Source of the DNA: JAURNZ01 sp036337715
GTDB lineage: Bacteria > Pseudomonadota > Gammaproteobacteria > Comchoanobacterales > Comchoanobacteraceae
Length of the DNA: 64,000 nt
Direction: 5' to 3'
Assembly: GCA_036337715.1 (NCBI GenBank)
Contig: JAYZDS010000004.1
Span: 62,001 to 126,000, forward strand
In this document: positions 63,818 to 64,000 of the stretch, one piece after another
How positions within the stretch are numbered: position 1 is the stretch's first letter
Layout of the letters: every line of letters starts with the position of its first letter
The notes under the pieces: generated by a model
What the model was told of the DNA's origin: nothing
The model's database searches: none
What the model saw: only the letters and a program-made list of their open reading frames with translations
Made by a program: the position numbers and the translations under genes

Positions 63818-64000
63818 TCATTGACTTTGATTTAGAATTTCTTTCAACTCTCCCGACTGATGCAGTTCACCGATGATATCACAGCCCCCAATAAGCTCTC
63901 CGCCAACATATAATTGTGGAAATGTAGGCCATTGGCTATAGTCTTTCAAACCTTGTCTTAATTCATTATCAAGTAATATATTATACGACTGAAATGGCAC
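63818..64000 (-). CDS. grxD: Monothiol glutaredoxin, C-terminal part
   Basis: The last 60 residues of a CGFS-type glutaredoxin; the N-terminus with the active-site Cys lies beyond the window edge. WPTFPQLYVGGELIGGCDII matches GrxD almost exactly, with the TVP-loop equivalent TFP and the GGCDI glutathione site. GrxD carries [2Fe-2S] clusters, often with BolA. The frame is open to base 64000, so the gene continues. Confidence 0.93.
   Translation of the reverse strand: MPFQSYNILLDNELRQGLKDYSQWPTFPQLYVGGELIGGCDIIGELHQSGELKEILNQSQ

Overview
The window is AT-rich, gene-dense bacterial chromosome from a Gram-negative gammaproteobacterium. It encodes LPS and outer-membrane machinery (mla, lptC, kdsD, tamAB, tol-like genes), RpoS and HolD-like proteins, and an icmD-icmJ-icmB block of the Dot/Icm type IVB secretion system. 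That block, an LPD7-like protein and several orphan multi-pass membrane proteins point to an intracellular or host-associated member of Legionellales (Legionella/Coxiella/Berkiella-like). This placement is inference from gene content; no species can be named. I saw no insertion sequence, prophage, CRISPR array or rRNA.

Layout. 1-2563 (minus): two orphan proteins, one cut by the window edge and one with an LPD7-like C-terminus. 2670-4598 (plus): xseB-ispA-hemF. 4595-7313: a methyltransferase-like protein, an unknown membrane protein, yidD and ygfZ. 7302-10001 (minus): tRNA-Lys, prfB with its programmed frameshift, then lysS. 10042-13672 (minus): xthA, tolB-like, LpxL-like acyltransferase, a miniature Pal-like lipoprotein and cpoB. 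13740-16101 (plus): a protein with an OTU-like DGNC motif and a Bcr/CflA transporter. 16060-20271 (minus): methylcrotonyl-CoA carboxylase subunits and an enoyl-CoA hydratase. 20376-22577: a large acidic-tailed membrane protein. 22585-28201 (minus): tig-clpP-clpX-lon. 28230-32340: tRNA-Leu/His and tRNA-Arg/Pro, separated by ddl, an alpha/beta hydrolase and a membrane-anchored Mur ligase. 32432-37336 (plus): dapD and icmDJB. 37333-41663 (minus): tamA-tamB. 41745-44242 (plus): holD-like, glyA, nrdR, nusB. 44191-48284 (minus): three tandem paralogous membrane proteins of unknown family. 48327-56058 (minus): mlaFEDCB, murA, nlpD-like, rpoS, accB, accC. 56077-58843 (plus): kdsD, lptC, mlaA, trmL. 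58812-63533 (minus): a fused flavin/Fe-S oxidoreductase, DedA, gpsA. The right edge holds a small Lys/Ser-rich protein and the end of a monothiol glutaredoxin.

Two genome-scale habits stand out. All eight convergent pairs of protein genes overlap or lie within 7 nt of each other, leaving no room for a conventional terminator between them. Several first genes of transcription units (xseB, tolB, the 733-residue protein, the hydrolase, icmD) have a -10-like box 6-7 nt before the start codon and no Shine-Dalgarno sequence, suggesting leaderless mRNAs. Genes inside operons and some others (rpoS, clpX, clpP, cpoB) have clear AAGGAG sites. No stretch longer than 300 bases lacks a gene.
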